Shown: positions 1-6,960, counted from the first letter of the stretch. The stretch is DNA of 6,960 nt from Magnetovibrio sp. (GCA_016763255.1 JAESUA010000307.1:1-6960), one strand, 5' to 3'. Notes: generated by a model from the sequence alone, not told the origin. Translations and numbers: made by a program.

Positions 1-577
1 CACCGACTCGACCCTGCGCCGCGCCACCCGCACGGTGTTGGATGAAGTTTTCAACTGCCTGACCGCTTGGCTGGCACCATTTTTGTGCTTCACCGCCGAA
101 GAAGCCTGGCTGCAGCGCAATCCCGAAGATACCAGCGTGCACCTGCGCCTGTTCCCCGATGTGCCGCAAAACTGGCACGATGACGCCTTGGCCGCCAAAT
201 GGGTCAAGGTGCGTGAGTTGCGCCGTGTGATCACCGGGGCGTTGGAAATCGAAAGGGCGCAAAAACGCAGCCGCTCGTCGTTACAGGCGGCACCGAAAAT
301 CTATGCTTCCGTCGATTACGTCACCGCCATGATCGGCGTTGATCTGGCGGAAATGGCCATCACCTCGGGTGGTGATTTGATCGAAGGTGATGTGCCCGAT
401 GGCGCATTCACCGTCGAGGGGATTGTCGGCGTTGGTGTCGTATCGGATATGGCAGACGGCGAAAAATGTGAACGCTGCTGGAAAATCTGTGACGATCTTG
501 GCGCAAATCCCGCTCATTCGAGCGTATGTGGCCGCTGTGCCGATGCGGTCAATCATATGACGGTGGCTGCTGAATGA
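1..577 (+). CDS. ileS: Isoleucyl-tRNA synthetase, C-terminal fragment (5' end outside window)
   Basis: This is the 3' end of a cytoplasmic class I aminoacyl-tRNA synthetase that charges tRNA-Ile with isoleucine. The reading frame is open from base 2 (the first full codon) to the TGA at 575-577, about 191 codons, so the Rossmann catalytic core (HIGH and KMSKS motifs) and editing domain lie upstream. What is visible is the helical anticodon-binding domain, with the family-typical strings RRATRTVLDEV, FTAEEAW and SVHLRLFP. It is followed by the C-terminal zinc finger with two CxxC pairs, CERC (467-478) and CGRC (527-538), the usual ending of bacterial IleRS. The stop overlaps the lspA start by 4 bases (ATGA), which suggests translational coupling; ileS-lspA is a widespread proteobacterial pair. 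Nothing looks broken. The gene identity is secure; only the truncation by the window limits the annotation. Confidence 0.96.
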   Translation, partial: TDSTLRRATRTVLDEVFNCLTAWLAPFLCFTAEEAWLQRNPEDTSVHLRLFPDVPQNWHDDALAAKWVKVRELRRVITGALEIERAQKRSRSSLQAAPKIYASVDYVTAMIGVDLAEMAITSGGDLIEGDVPDGAFTVEGIVGVGVVSDMADGEKCERCWKICDDLGANPAHSSVCGRCADAVNHMTVAAE

Positions 578-1110
578 ACGATGGTGTGCGTGCTTTGGGG
601 GCCAATCAAGCTGCCTGGAAGCGATTGGGGTGGGGTTTGGCGTTCGTCGTACTGGTGTCTGATCAGATCACCAAATGGTGGATTTTAAGCCTCTTCCAAG
701 AGGCTGAGCGACCGATATTTAAAATCACGTCATTTTTTAACATCGTGCTGGCGTGGAATCCGGGCATCAGTTTTGGAATGTTCGGCAACGCCGGGGCCTA
801 CAGCGTTGAGATTTTGATTGGCCTCACGTTGACCATCTCTGCGGTGCTCGCGGTATGGCTGATGCGGGCTGAAACCCGCCTAACGGCATGGGGCCTAGGC
901 CTCATCGTCGGCGGCGCGATCGGCAATGTGATCGATCGTTTTCGTTTTGGTGCGGTGATGGACTTCCTTGATGTGCATGTTTTGGGCTATCATTGGCCGA
1001 CATTCAACATCGCGGACAGCGCCATCGTGATCGGCGCGGGGGCTTTGATGTGGGAAGCCTTGTTTGCGGGGGGCGAAAGTCCTACAAATACGGACCACAA
1101 AAAACATTAG
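574..1110 (+). CDS. lspA: Lipoprotein signal peptidase (signal peptidase II)
   Basis: LspA is an inner-membrane aspartic protease that removes the signal peptide from prolipoproteins after Lgt has lipidated the lipobox cysteine. The 178-residue product has the usual family length and four hydrophobic segments, at roughly residues 19-40, 75-96, 103-120 and 142-164. Family motifs appear in order: SDQITKWW (29-36), WNPGISFGMF (61-70), GGAIGNVIDR (113-122) and FNIADS (144-149). The two catalytic aspartates are D121 in GNxxDR and D148 in FNxADS; the conserved D30 and N62 are also present. A start at 574 is chosen because the ATG overlaps the ileS stop and gives full length. The upstream Shine-Dalgarno signal is weak, so re-initiation from ileS is likely. 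The C-terminus is a short polar, His/Lys-rich tail. The next gene encodes a lipoprotein, a plausible substrate. Confidence 0.96.
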   Translation: MNDGVRALGANQAAWKRLGWGLAFVVLVSDQITKWWILSLFQEAERPIFKITSFFNIVLAWNPGISFGMFGNAGAYSVEILIGLTLTISAVLAVWLMRAETRLTAWGLGLIVGGAIGNVIDRFRFGAVMDFLDVHVLGYHWPTFNIADSAIVIGAGALMWEALFAGGESPTNTDHKKH

Positions 1111-1176
1111 GGCGTGAAAGCGCCCGTGAACCATGTGAAAGCATGTGAACTCACAAGGGCAAAAGTGTTGGGACAG

Positions 1177-1740
1177 ATGAAATACATATCAACCATTGCA
1201 GTGGCTGCACTTGCCGTGTTCGCCCTTTCGGGGTGCGAGGGCGCGCGCAAAGCGCTGACTCAGACCAAGGCGGCACCGGATGAATTTGCGATTTACACCC
1301 GCGCACCGTTGACCATGCCGCCCGATTACGGTTTGCGTCCACCATCTGAAAAACTAAATCAAATGCGTAAAGCCGATGATCCTCGAGAAATCGCCAAGCG
1401 GGTGATGTTGGGCAATCGTCAAGCCCAAGCCAAGCCGATCCAGGCCGCCACACCAGGCACCACGGCGCTGTTGGCGCGGTCCGGGGCACATCTGGCAGAA
1501 CCGGGTATTCGCCAGACCGTGAACCGTGAAACCACGGTTTTTGCCGAAGACGATCAAAATTTTATGGAATCCTTGATGTTTGATCCGGATCCTTCAAATC
1601 TGGTCAATCCGGCGCTGGAACAAAAACGTCTCCAGGAAAATCAGGCTTTGGGCAAAGCCGTTAATGATGGCGATGTGCCAACCATTGACAAAAAATCCAA
1701 GGCTCCGTTGGAGGGGCTGTTTGACGGCTGGTTCAATTGA
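1177..1740 (+). CDS. DUF3035-family (BamF-like) outer-membrane lipoprotein
   Basis: A 187-residue precursor starts with a lipoprotein signal: positive N-terminus MKYIS, a hydrophobic stretch, and lipobox LSGC with the lipidated cysteine at residue 20 (1234-1236). Glu at +2 is not an inner-membrane-retention Asp, so outer-membrane sorting is expected. Just after it comes DEFAIYTRAPLTMPPDYGLRPP-type sequence, the hallmark of the alphaproteobacterial DUF3035 family. Members of this family are often annotated as the BAM-complex subunit BamF, an accessory lipoprotein for outer-membrane beta-barrel assembly. I infer that role from the family; the sequence alone does not prove it. The rest is low in hydrophobicity and Gln/Lys-rich, ending APLEGLFDGWFN. 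The frame stays open upstream to GTG 1114 and GTG 1165, but ATG 1177 gives a normal signal peptide; GTG 1165, behind AAGGGC at 1155-1160, is the main alternative. The gene follows lspA and is followed by a terminator. Confidence 0.8.
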   Translation: MKYISTIAVAALAVFALSGCEGARKALTQTKAAPDEFAIYTRAPLTMPPDYGLRPPSEKLNQMRKADDPREIAKRVMLGNRQAQAKPIQAATPGTTALLARSGAHLAEPGIRQTVNRETTVFAEDDQNFMESLMFDPDPSNLVNPALEQKRLQENQALGKAVNDGDVPTIDKKSKAPLEGLFDGWFN

Positions 1741-1745
1741 TATCG

Positions 1746-1763
1746 GTTCAAACCAGTTTGAAC
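1746..1763. repeat. Perfect 8-bp inverted repeat (gttcaaac-ca-gtttgaac)
   Basis: Arms 1746-1753 and 1756-1763 are exact reverse complements separated by 2 bases, starting 6 bases after the stop codon of the lipoprotein gene. As RNA it could fold as a 7-bp stem with a 4-base loop directly upstream of the intrinsic terminator hairpin. That would protect the 3' end or help termination. As DNA it has the symmetry of an operator half-site pair, but no promoter is recognisable next to it. The repeat itself is certain; its role is unknown. Confidence 0.6.
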
Positions 1764-1767
1764 GGTC

Positions 1768-1797
1768 AAAGGGGCCGGATTTTCGGCCCCTTTTTTT
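1768..1797 (+). terminator. Intrinsic (Rho-independent) terminator after the lspA/lipoprotein block
   Basis: A 10-bp perfect stem (aaaggggccg, 1768-1777, pairing with cggccccttt, 1784-1793) encloses the 6-base loop gatttt, and a run of seven T begins inside the stem (1791-1797). The GC-rich 7-bp core followed by the U-tract is a textbook intrinsic terminator for + strand transcription. It separates the ileS-lspA-lipoprotein unit from the M16 genes. The reverse direction has only three A before the GC stem, so strong termination on the other strand is unlikely. Confidence 0.92.
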
Positions 1798-1862
1798 ATT
1801 ACCTTTTTCTGCCGCATTTACCACGTAAATGTATCTGATCAACAATTTGGACTTGTGTGCTC

Positions 1863-3233
1863 ATGAACAAATTCGTGGTTCGCCCCCTTGTGGCTCGCAT
1901 TTTTGCGCTCATTGCTTTCGCGGCAGCCGGTTGGAGCGCGAGCGCATCCGCCGGGGTGTATAACCCCAAGACCTTCTGGCTCGACAATGGCATGCAGGTG
2001 GTGGTTCTGCCCAATCACCGTGCGCCAATTGTTTTGCATATGGTGTGGTACAAGTCCGGCTCGGCGGACGATCCGGCGGGCAAGTCGGGCATCGCCCATT
2101 TGCTGGAACATTTGATGTTCAAGGGCACGCCCAAGCATCCCAACGGTGAATTTTCCAAAACCCTGGCCCGCCACGGCGGCCAAGAAAACGCCTTCACCAG
2201 CTATGACAATACCGGCTATTTTCAAACCGTCGCCTCCGATCGTTTGGAAATGGTTATGGAGTTGGAAGCCGATCGCATGACCAACTTGGTGTTGCGCGCA
2301 GATGATGTGGAAACCGAACGTGCGGTGGTATTGGAAGAACGCAACCAACGCATCGAAGGCAAGCCCGGCGCACGGTTGCGCGAACAGGCCAATCAAAAGC
2401 TATTCCCCAAAGGTCACCCCTATGCGCGCCCGATCATCGGTTGGCGCGCCGAACTTTCGGCCCTCACCCGTGAGGATGCATTGGCCTTTTATAAGGCTCA
2501 TTACGCCCCCGACAACGCAATCTTAGTGGTCGCCGGGGATGTGACGCTCGATGAAGTCAAGCGTCTGGCGCTCAAATACTACGCCCCGATCCCTTCGCGC
2601 AACGTGGCCGGACCAAGGGTTTTGATCACTAATGAGCCCGTGGCCGGTGGCGAAACGGTATTGCGCGATGCCCGGGTCAAGCAGGCAAGTTGGTCGGAAG
2701 TCGTGATCCAGCCGTCGTTGACCACGGGTGATGTCTCACGGATTTCGGCTTTGGAAATGCTCAGTGAACTGCTGGGCAGCGGTGCTACATCCAGGCTGTA
2801 CCGGGCCTTGGTGATTGATCAAGGTATCGCGGTGTCGGCGGGTGCTTATTATGACGAAGGCGCACGCGGTGATGGCCGGTTCGGTTTTTACGCCGCCCCA
2901 CGCCCCGGCGTCACCTTGGACCAGGTGGCGGCTGCGGTTCATCTTGAGCTGCAACGATTATTGCGTGAGGGTCTGGATGAGGGCGAATTGGCGCGCATGA
3001 AAAAACGCATGATGGCGGCGGCGGTGTTTGCCCGTGACGCCATGAAAAGCGGTGCCTGGAGCATCGGCGGCACCTTGGCGGCCGGACACTCTATCGAAGA
3101 CGTCGAAGCCTGGCCCGAACGCATTTCGGCGGTGAGCGAACAAGATGTTTTGGATGCATTGCAGGCGGTCTTGGACGAACCGCGCCGCATGAGCGCCAAA
3201 TTGCTGCCCAATGGCACAGGAGACGGCACATGA
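1863..3233 (+). CDS. M16-family zinc metallopeptidase, zinc-binding (catalytic) subunit, secreted
   Basis: A 456-residue protein of the M16B type (pitrilysin / mitochondrial processing peptidase superfamily) with two lobes. A Sec-type signal peptide spans about residues 1-30 (basic start, hydrophobic core, Ala/Ser-rich end), so the protein should act in the periplasm. The N-terminal lobe carries the inverted zinc motif HLLEH (H79, E82, H83; bases 2097-2111). The third ligand E159, in ERAVVLEER, lies 76 residues downstream, the normal spacing. The C-terminal lobe contains SRLY but has Val (317 and 324; codons 2811-2813 and 2832-2834) where the substrate-binding Arg and Tyr usually sit. This implies dependence on a partner. 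The stop overlaps the next M16 gene by 4 bases, preceded by a good AGGAGA (3218-3223). Start: ATG 1863 is preferred; GTG 1857, two codons upstream, is also possible, with only a weak GGA nearby. Substrate unknown. Confidence 0.93.
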   Translation: MNKFVVRPLVARIFALIAFAAAGWSASASAGVYNPKTFWLDNGMQVVVLPNHRAPIVLHMVWYKSGSADDPAGKSGIAHLLEHLMFKGTPKHPNGEFSKTLARHGGQENAFTSYDNTGYFQTVASDRLEMVMELEADRMTNLVLRADDVETERAVVLEERNQRIEGKPGARLREQANQKLFPKGHPYARPIIGWRAELSALTREDALAFYKAHYAPDNAILVVAGDVTLDEVKRLALKYYAPIPSRNVAGPRVLITNEPVAGGETVLRDARVKQASWSEVVIQPSLTTGDVSRISALEMLSELLGSGATSRLYRALVIDQGIAVSAGAYYDEGARGDGRFGFYAAPRPGVTLDQVAAAVHLELQRLLREGLDEGELARMKKRMMAAAVFARDAMKSGAWSIGGTLAAGHSIEDVEAWPERISAVSEQDVLDALQAVLDEPRRMSAKLLPNGTGDGT

Positions 3234-4540
3234 AGTATTTATTGACGATTTTTGCCGTTCTCTTGTTTCCGCTCAATGTGTGGGCGGTCACTGTTGAGCG
3301 GGTCATCAGCCCCGGTGGCATCGAAGCGTGGTTGGTGCAAGATCGTGCCAATCCGGTGGTGTCGTTGCGCTTGGCGTTTGAAGGCGGCGCAGAACTCGAC
3401 CCGGTGGGCAAAAGTGGTCTGGCCAACTTGGCCTCTTCCACCATGGATGAAGGTGCGGGTGATATTGACAGCCAGACCTTTCAGCAAACCTTGGCCGACC
3501 AATCCATCACGCTGCGCTTTGACGCTAGCCTGGATTTATTCACCGCGCGCATAAAAACCCTGACTCAAAACCTCGATCAATCCATGGACCTTTTGCGGTT
3601 GGCCTTAACCCAACCGCGCTTCGATGACGAGCCGGTGGCGCGCATCAAAAGTCAAATCATCTCGGGCTTGCGCTCTGATAGCGAAAACCCCGGCCAGCGT
3701 GCCTATGACGCCTTATTCGCGACCCTGTTTCCAGGCCACGGTTATGCCCAAAATGTCGATGGCACGGTGCAAAGCGTCGAAGCCATAGGCTCGGATGATT
3801 TGAAGACCTTTGTGCGCACCCGTCTGACGCGATCCAACCTTGTCATCGGCGTGGTTGGTGATGTGACACCCAAACGCCTTGGCCTGTTGTTGGATAAGAC
3901 GTTTGGCGATTTGCCGATCAAGCCGACAGGCGTGCGAGCCAAAGACATCACGCCCAATGTCACCGGACGTTTGCAAGTGATCGATCTGGATATTTTGCAA
4001 AGCACCATTGTCTTTGCCCAGGGCGGGCTGAAGCGCGATCACGAAGATTATTATGTCGCCTTGGTGATGAACCATATATTAGGCGGTGGCTCGTTCACCT
4101 CGCGCTTGTATCAAGAGGTCCGGGAAAAACGCGGTTTGGCCTATTCGGTGGGCTCCAGCCTGTATCCTATGGACCATTCGGCATTGATGCTGGGCAGTGC
4201 GGGCACCGAAAATGCCCGGGTGGGCGAAACCATCGAAGTGATCCGGGCCGAGTGGGCGCGCATGGCGGCGGGTGATGTGAGCCAGCAAGAGGTCAATGAT
4301 GCCAAGACTTATGTCACCGGCGCGTTTCCGCTGACGTTCACCTCTACCGGGGCCATCGCCCGCGTTTTGGTGGCGATGCAGCTCAATAAACTGGGCATTG
4401 ATTATTTGGAAAAGCGCAATGCTTACATTGGCGCGGTGAGTCTGAGCGATGTTAAACGGGTGGCGGCGAAATACCTGCGACCGGACGCGCTGGACATCGT
4501 GGTGGTGGGCAAACCCGTGGGCATTGTCCCCAGCCCCTGA
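3230..4540 (+). CDS. M16-family peptidase-like protein, non-zinc partner subunit, secreted
   Basis: A 436-residue M16 homologue with a short Sec signal peptide (about residues 1-19, MKYLLTIF then a hydrophobic run to NVWA), so probably periplasmic like its neighbour. Where the first subunit reads GIAHLLEH, this one reads GLANLASS: N66, S69 and S70 replace the zinc ligands and catalytic Glu (3425-3439), so it cannot be an active metallopeptidase alone. It keeps the C-lobe signature SRLYQEVREKRGLAYSV with R298 and Y305 seven residues apart (4121-4123 and 4142-4144), matching the Arg/Tyr pair of pitrilysin and insulin-degrading enzyme. Shared strings such as GDVT and the C-terminal LSDVKRVAAKYL support origin by gene duplication. 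Known parallels are the Sphingomonas SPH2681/SPH2682 heterodimer and alpha/beta MPP. The ATG overlaps the upstream stop (ATGA) behind AGGAGA, so translation is coupled. Annotating this gene as a plain zinc protease would be misleading. Confidence 0.92.
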   Translation: MKYLLTIFAVLLFPLNVWAVTVERVISPGGIEAWLVQDRANPVVSLRLAFEGGAELDPVGKSGLANLASSTMDEGAGDIDSQTFQQTLADQSITLRFDASLDLFTARIKTLTQNLDQSMDLLRLALTQPRFDDEPVARIKSQIISGLRSDSENPGQRAYDALFATLFPGHGYAQNVDGTVQSVEAIGSDDLKTFVRTRLTRSNLVIGVVGDVTPKRLGLLLDKTFGDLPIKPTGVRAKDITPNVTGRLQVIDLDILQSTIVFAQGGLKRDHEDYYVALVMNHILGGGSFTSRLYQEVREKRGLAYSVGSSLYPMDHSALMLGSAGTENARVGETIEVIRAEWARMAAGDVSQQEVNDAKTYVTGAFPLTFTSTGAIARVLVAMQLNKLGIDYLEKRNAYIGAVSLSDVKRVAAKYLRPDALDIVVVGKPVGIVPSP

Positions 4541-4602
4541 CGTGTTAATCTGAGGTTCGATTCTGGATCTTTGATTCGCATCTTAGGAAATGTTGCGCCG
4601 GT

Positions 4603-5910
4603 ATGCTCTATCGTCAGATCATCCAATCTTGCTTTGAAAGCCACGTGGGTGCCTCGGGCCTGCGGGACGAGGAGTTTCGTGTCTATCGCGACCGCACAGG
4701 GGTAATCTTAGAAGGCTTGAAGGCGCAGTATGACGCCTCACAATTGCCCCTGCTGCGGCTGCCGGAAATGACCGATGACCTTGATGAGCTTGAGGGTGTT
4801 GCGGCGCATTTTCGTAATGATTTCAATGATGTGGTAATATTGGGCACCGGCGGTTCGTCGCTCGGCGGGCAAACGCTGTATTCCTTGGCCGACAGCGGTT
4901 TTGGCCCGCGCAAGGGCGGCCCGCGGCTGCATTTCCTCGATAACGTCGACCCCGATACGTTCGAATTGCTGTACGAGCAGCTGGATTTGCGGCGCACCGG
5001 CTTCATCGTGATCTCCAAATCCGGTGGCACGGCGGAAACCGTGGCCCAGTTCATCGCCTGCCTGGACCGTTTGATGACCTTAATTGGCCGTCAAGAGGTG
5101 CCCAAGCATGCCTTGGTGATCACCGAAACCGGAAATGGTGCCAATCCATTGCGCTCCTTGGCCGACCGGCTGAGTCTGCCGGTGCTGGCCCATGACCCCA
5201 ATGTCGGTGGACGTTTTTCTGTACTCAGCGTGGTGGGGTTGTTGCCGGCGATGATCGCGGGGCTGGATGCGTATGCGGTGCGCCGGGGGGCCAATGCGGT
5301 CCTACAGGCCACCTTAAATGGCCCGGACCCGCGCGAAAGTGAGCCCGCCATCGGTGCCGCCATCAAGGTCGCGTTTTTGCAAAAGAAAGGCATCGCCAAT
5401 ACGGTGTTGATGCCTTACGTCGACCGGCTGGCCAATTTTGGTTTGTGGTTCCAGCAATTGTGGGCGGAAAGCCTTGGCAAAAATGGCACCGGATCGACCC
5501 CTATTCGGGCCATGGGCACCCGTGATCAACACAGCCAGATGCAGCTTTACTTGGATGGCCCACACGACAAGCTGTTCACCTTAATGACCCTTGATGTTGC
5601 AGGCCAAGGTCGGCTGATCTCTAACGCCTTGGTGAAAGAGCCCGCGTTGGCTTATCTGCAACGCCGCCGGATGGGCGATTTGCTGGATGCCGAACAGCGT
5701 GCCACCGCGCAAACCCTGGTCAACAATGGCTGCCCCATGCGCCAGTTTCAACTCGAACGCCTGGATGAAGAAGTCATGGGCGCATTGCTGATGCATTTTA
5801 TGTTGGAAACCATCATCGCGGCGGGCCTTTTGGGGGTCAACGCGTTTGATCAGCCGGCGGTCGAAGAAGGCAAAATCTTGGCACGTCAATTCCTTTCCGA
5901 AATGGGCTAA
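4603..5910 (+). CDS. pgi: Glucose-6-phosphate isomerase
   Basis: Pgi interconverts glucose 6-phosphate and fructose 6-phosphate in the cytoplasm, serving glycolysis, gluconeogenesis and the entry to the pentose phosphate and Entner-Doudoroff routes. The 435-residue product is of the short bacterial type (E. coli Pgi is about 549). It shows two SIS sugar-phosphate domains: [10 protein letters not shown] (81-90) and the phosphate-binding SKSGGTAET (138-146), then [15 protein letters not shown] (202-216). Likely active-site residues are E289 in AESLGK, H310 in GTRDQHSQ and K424 in VEEGK, near the C-terminus as expected. ATG 4603 is the only standard start in this frame after the in-frame TAA at 4546. 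The nearest Shine-Dalgarno-like AGGA (4585-4588) is 14 bases away, so initiation may be weak. No terminator separates it from the M16 genes 62 bases upstream. mutL follows at once. Confidence 0.96.
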   Translation: MLYRQIIQSCFESHVGASGLRDEEFRVYRDRTGVILEGLKAQYDASQLPLLRLPEMTDDLDELEGVAAHFRNDFNDVVILGTGGSSLGGQTLYSLADSGFGPRKGGPRLHFLDNVDPDTFELLYEQLDLRRTGFIVISKSGGTAETVAQFIACLDRLMTLIGRQEVPKHALVITETGNGANPLRSLADRLSLPVLAHDPNVGGRFSVLSVVGLLPAMIAGLDAYAVRRGANAVLQATLNGPDPRESEPAIGAAIKVAFLQKKGIANTVLMPYVDRLANFGLWFQQLWAESLGKNGTGSTPIRAMGTRDQHSQMQLYLDGPHDKLFTLMTLDVAGQGRLISNALVKEPALAYLQRRRMGDLLDAEQRATAQTLVNNGCPMRQFQLERLDEEVMGALLMHFMLETIIAAGLLGVNAFDQPAVEEGKILARQFLSEMG

Positions 5911-5914
5911 GGGG
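5909..5914 (+). promoter_or_regulatory. Ribosome binding site of mutL, overlapping the pgi stop
   Basis: The sequence AAGGGG begins with the last two bases of the pgi TAA codon. It sits 4 bases before ATG 5919 and 7 bases before ATG 5922. The 7-base spacing is closer to optimal, which favours the second ATG as the mutL start. The overlap with the stop codon points to coupled translation of pgi and mutL. Confidence 0.6.
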
Positions 5915-5921
5915 CTCGATG

Positions 5922-6960
5922 ATGAAATTGCGCCGCCTGCCCGAAACCCTGGTCAACCAAATCGCCGCCGGTGAGGTGGTCGAACGCCCGGCTGCGGCGC
6001 TTAAGGAGCTGGTGGAAAACGCCATCGATGCGGGCGCGTCCAACATTGATGTGCAATTGCGCGAAGGCGGGCGATCACTGATCAGCGTCACCGATGACGG
6101 CCACGGCATGAGTGCCGATGATTTGAGCTTGGCGGTGGAACGCCACGCCACCTCAAAATTACCAGATGATGATTTGGTGCACATCAAAACTTTGGGCTTT
6201 CGTGGTGAAGCGTTGCCATCCATCGGTGCGGTGGCGCGTTTGTCCATCACCTCCAGGACCGCAGATGGCGATAGTGCCTGGGTGCTGCGGGTCGAAGGTG
6301 GCCATCTTAGCGATGTGGAACCCGCCGCCCACCCCAAGGGCACCCGGGTCGAGGTGCGTGATTTGTTTTTTGCCACGCCCGCCCGCTTGAAGTTCTTGAA
6401 AACCCCACGTACCGAGCTTAACCATGCCACTGAGATGATCAATCGTCTCGCCATGGCCCATCCGGGCATTGCTTTTTCATTGTCGGATGGCACCCGCAAG
6501 GTGATCCGCTTGGCCGCCGCGCAAGGTGATTTGTTTACCCAGCGACTGGACCGTCTTGGCGCGATTATGGGCCGGGACTTTTGCGATAATGCGCTGGCTG
6601 TTGAGGCCGAACGCGAAGGCATCCGTCTGACCGGTCATATCGGATTGCCAACGCTCAATCGCGGCAATGCCCAGCAGCAGTACATGTTTGTCAACGGACG
6701 GCCGATCAAGGATAAGCTGTTTTTTGGCGCGGTGCGTGGGGCTTATCGCGATTTTCTCGCCCATGACCGCTATCCGTATATTGCCTTGTATCTTGAGGTG
6801 CCGTCCGACCAAGTGGACGTCAACGTCCATCCGGCCAAGACCGAGGTGCGCTTTCGTGATGCCGGGCTGGTGCGCGGTTTGATCGTCAGTGTGCTGAAAC
6901 ATGCATTGGCCGATGCCGGGCACCGCGCCTCGACCACCGTTTCAAATGCCGCGTTGGGGG
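5922..6960 (+). CDS. mutL: DNA mismatch repair protein MutL, N-terminal part (3' end outside window)
   Basis: MutL links MutS mismatch recognition to downstream strand incision. About 346 codons are visible and the frame is open at the window edge. The GHKL ATPase domain is complete in its motifs: [13 protein letters not shown] (12-24), motif [13 protein letters not shown] with catalytic E29 and Mg-binding N33, motif II DDGHGM, ATP-lid RHATSK and TLGFRGEAL, and motif [19 protein letters not shown]. The transducer domain follows, with FVNGRPIKD and [14 protein letters not shown], whose Lys (residue 306) matches the conserved E. coli K307. ATG 5922 gives an N-terminus aligning residue for residue with E. 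coli MutL; ATG 5919, one codon earlier, is equally in frame. The linker and C-terminal dimerisation domain are beyond the window, so whether it carries the endonuclease motif typical of MutH-lacking bacteria cannot be seen. The gene starts 11 bases after pgi ends. Confidence 0.97.
   Translation, partial: MKLRRLPETLVNQIAAGEVVERPAAALKELVENAIDAGASNIDVQLREGGRSLISVTDDGHGMSADDLSLAVERHATSKLPDDDLVHIKTLGFRGEALPSIGAVARLSITSRTADGDSAWVLRVEGGHLSDVEPAAHPKGTRVEVRDLFFATPARLKFLKTPRTELNHATEMINRLAMAHPGIAFSLSDGTRKVIRLAAAQGDLFTQRLDRLGAIMGRDFCDNALAVEAEREGIRLTGHIGLPTLNRGNAQQQYMFVNGRPIKDKLFFGAVRGAYRDFLAHDRYPYIALYLEVPSDQVDVNVHPAKTEVRFRDAGLVRGLIVSVLKHALADAGHRASTTVSNAALG

Noticed and set aside
1114..1176. N-terminal extension of the DUF3035 lipoprotein from GTG 1114
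   Set aside because: It would put 21 extra residues, including charged ones, ahead of a normal lipoprotein signal peptide. ATG 1177 gives a standard 19-residue leader before the lipobox cysteine.
1798..1862. Promoter for the M16 genes
   Set aside because: A promoter is expected after the terminator, but no convincing -35/-10 pair with proper spacing is visible. TTGGAC at 1847-1852 is too close to the start codon to serve as a -35.
1839..2396. Antisense open frame of about 185 codons opposite the first M16 gene
   Set aside because: It runs opposite the signal peptide and zinc-site region of a clear M16 gene and has no recognisable motif; a shadow frame.
4590..4637. Fifteen-codon ORF overlapping the pgi start
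   Set aside because: The AGGA motif is only one base from its ATG, too close for a proper ribosome site, and a frame this short is expected by chance. It is kept only as part of a finding and not as a gene.
5837..6622. Long antisense open frame of about 261 codons opposite the end of pgi and the start of mutL
   Set aside because: It lies opposite two unambiguous conserved genes. Its Ser/Arg/Pro-rich translation has no recognisable domain and reflects codon bias of the GC-rich sense strand.
1..6960. Defence system, mobile element, CRISPR array, tRNA or riboswitch
   Set aside because: No transposase, integrase, regularly spaced repeats, tRNA-like cloverleaf or terminal repeats were seen. The window is almost entirely filled by six ordinary chromosomal genes with similar codon use.

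Overview
This window reads as a stretch of a moderately GC-rich alphaproteobacterial chromosome. All six genes are on the + strand and tightly packed. The best guess at the host is a member of Rhodospirillales or a close relative. That rests on the order ileS - lspA - DUF3035 lipoprotein - paired M16 peptidases - mutL and on the short (about 435-residue) Pgi. It is an inference from gene content and not a database match.

Layout. Positions 1-577 hold the 3' end of ileS (isoleucyl-tRNA synthetase, C-terminal anticodon-binding part and zinc finger). It overlaps by 4 bases with lspA (574-1110, lipoprotein signal peptidase). After a 66-base gap comes a small lipoprotein of the DUF3035/BamF-like family (1177-1740), itself a predicted LspA substrate. 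This first block closes with an inverted repeat and a strong intrinsic terminator (1768-1797).

The second block begins at 1863 with two secreted M16-family zinc-peptidase genes that overlap by 4 bases (1863-3233 and 3230-4540). The first keeps the zinc site HXXEH...E but has lost the conserved Arg/Tyr pair. The second has lost the zinc site but keeps the Arg/Tyr pair. Together they look like the two halves of one heterodimeric periplasmic protease. After 62 bases follows pgi (4603-5910, glucose-6-phosphate isomerase). Its stop codon forms part of the ribosome binding site of mutL (5922 to the window end, DNA mismatch repair ATPase, cut at the edge after the N-terminal half).

How the genes fit together. 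The first five genes lean towards envelope work: LspA matures lipoproteins, the DUF3035 protein is probably an outer-membrane assembly lipoprotein, and the M16 pair is probably a periplasmic protease. ileS, pgi and mutL are housekeeping genes that share the transcription units. I saw no mobile element, CRISPR array, tRNA, rRNA, riboswitch or clearly novel system. The most interesting signal is the complementary split of the M16 active site, which has precedent in Sphingomonas and in the mitochondrial processing peptidase.
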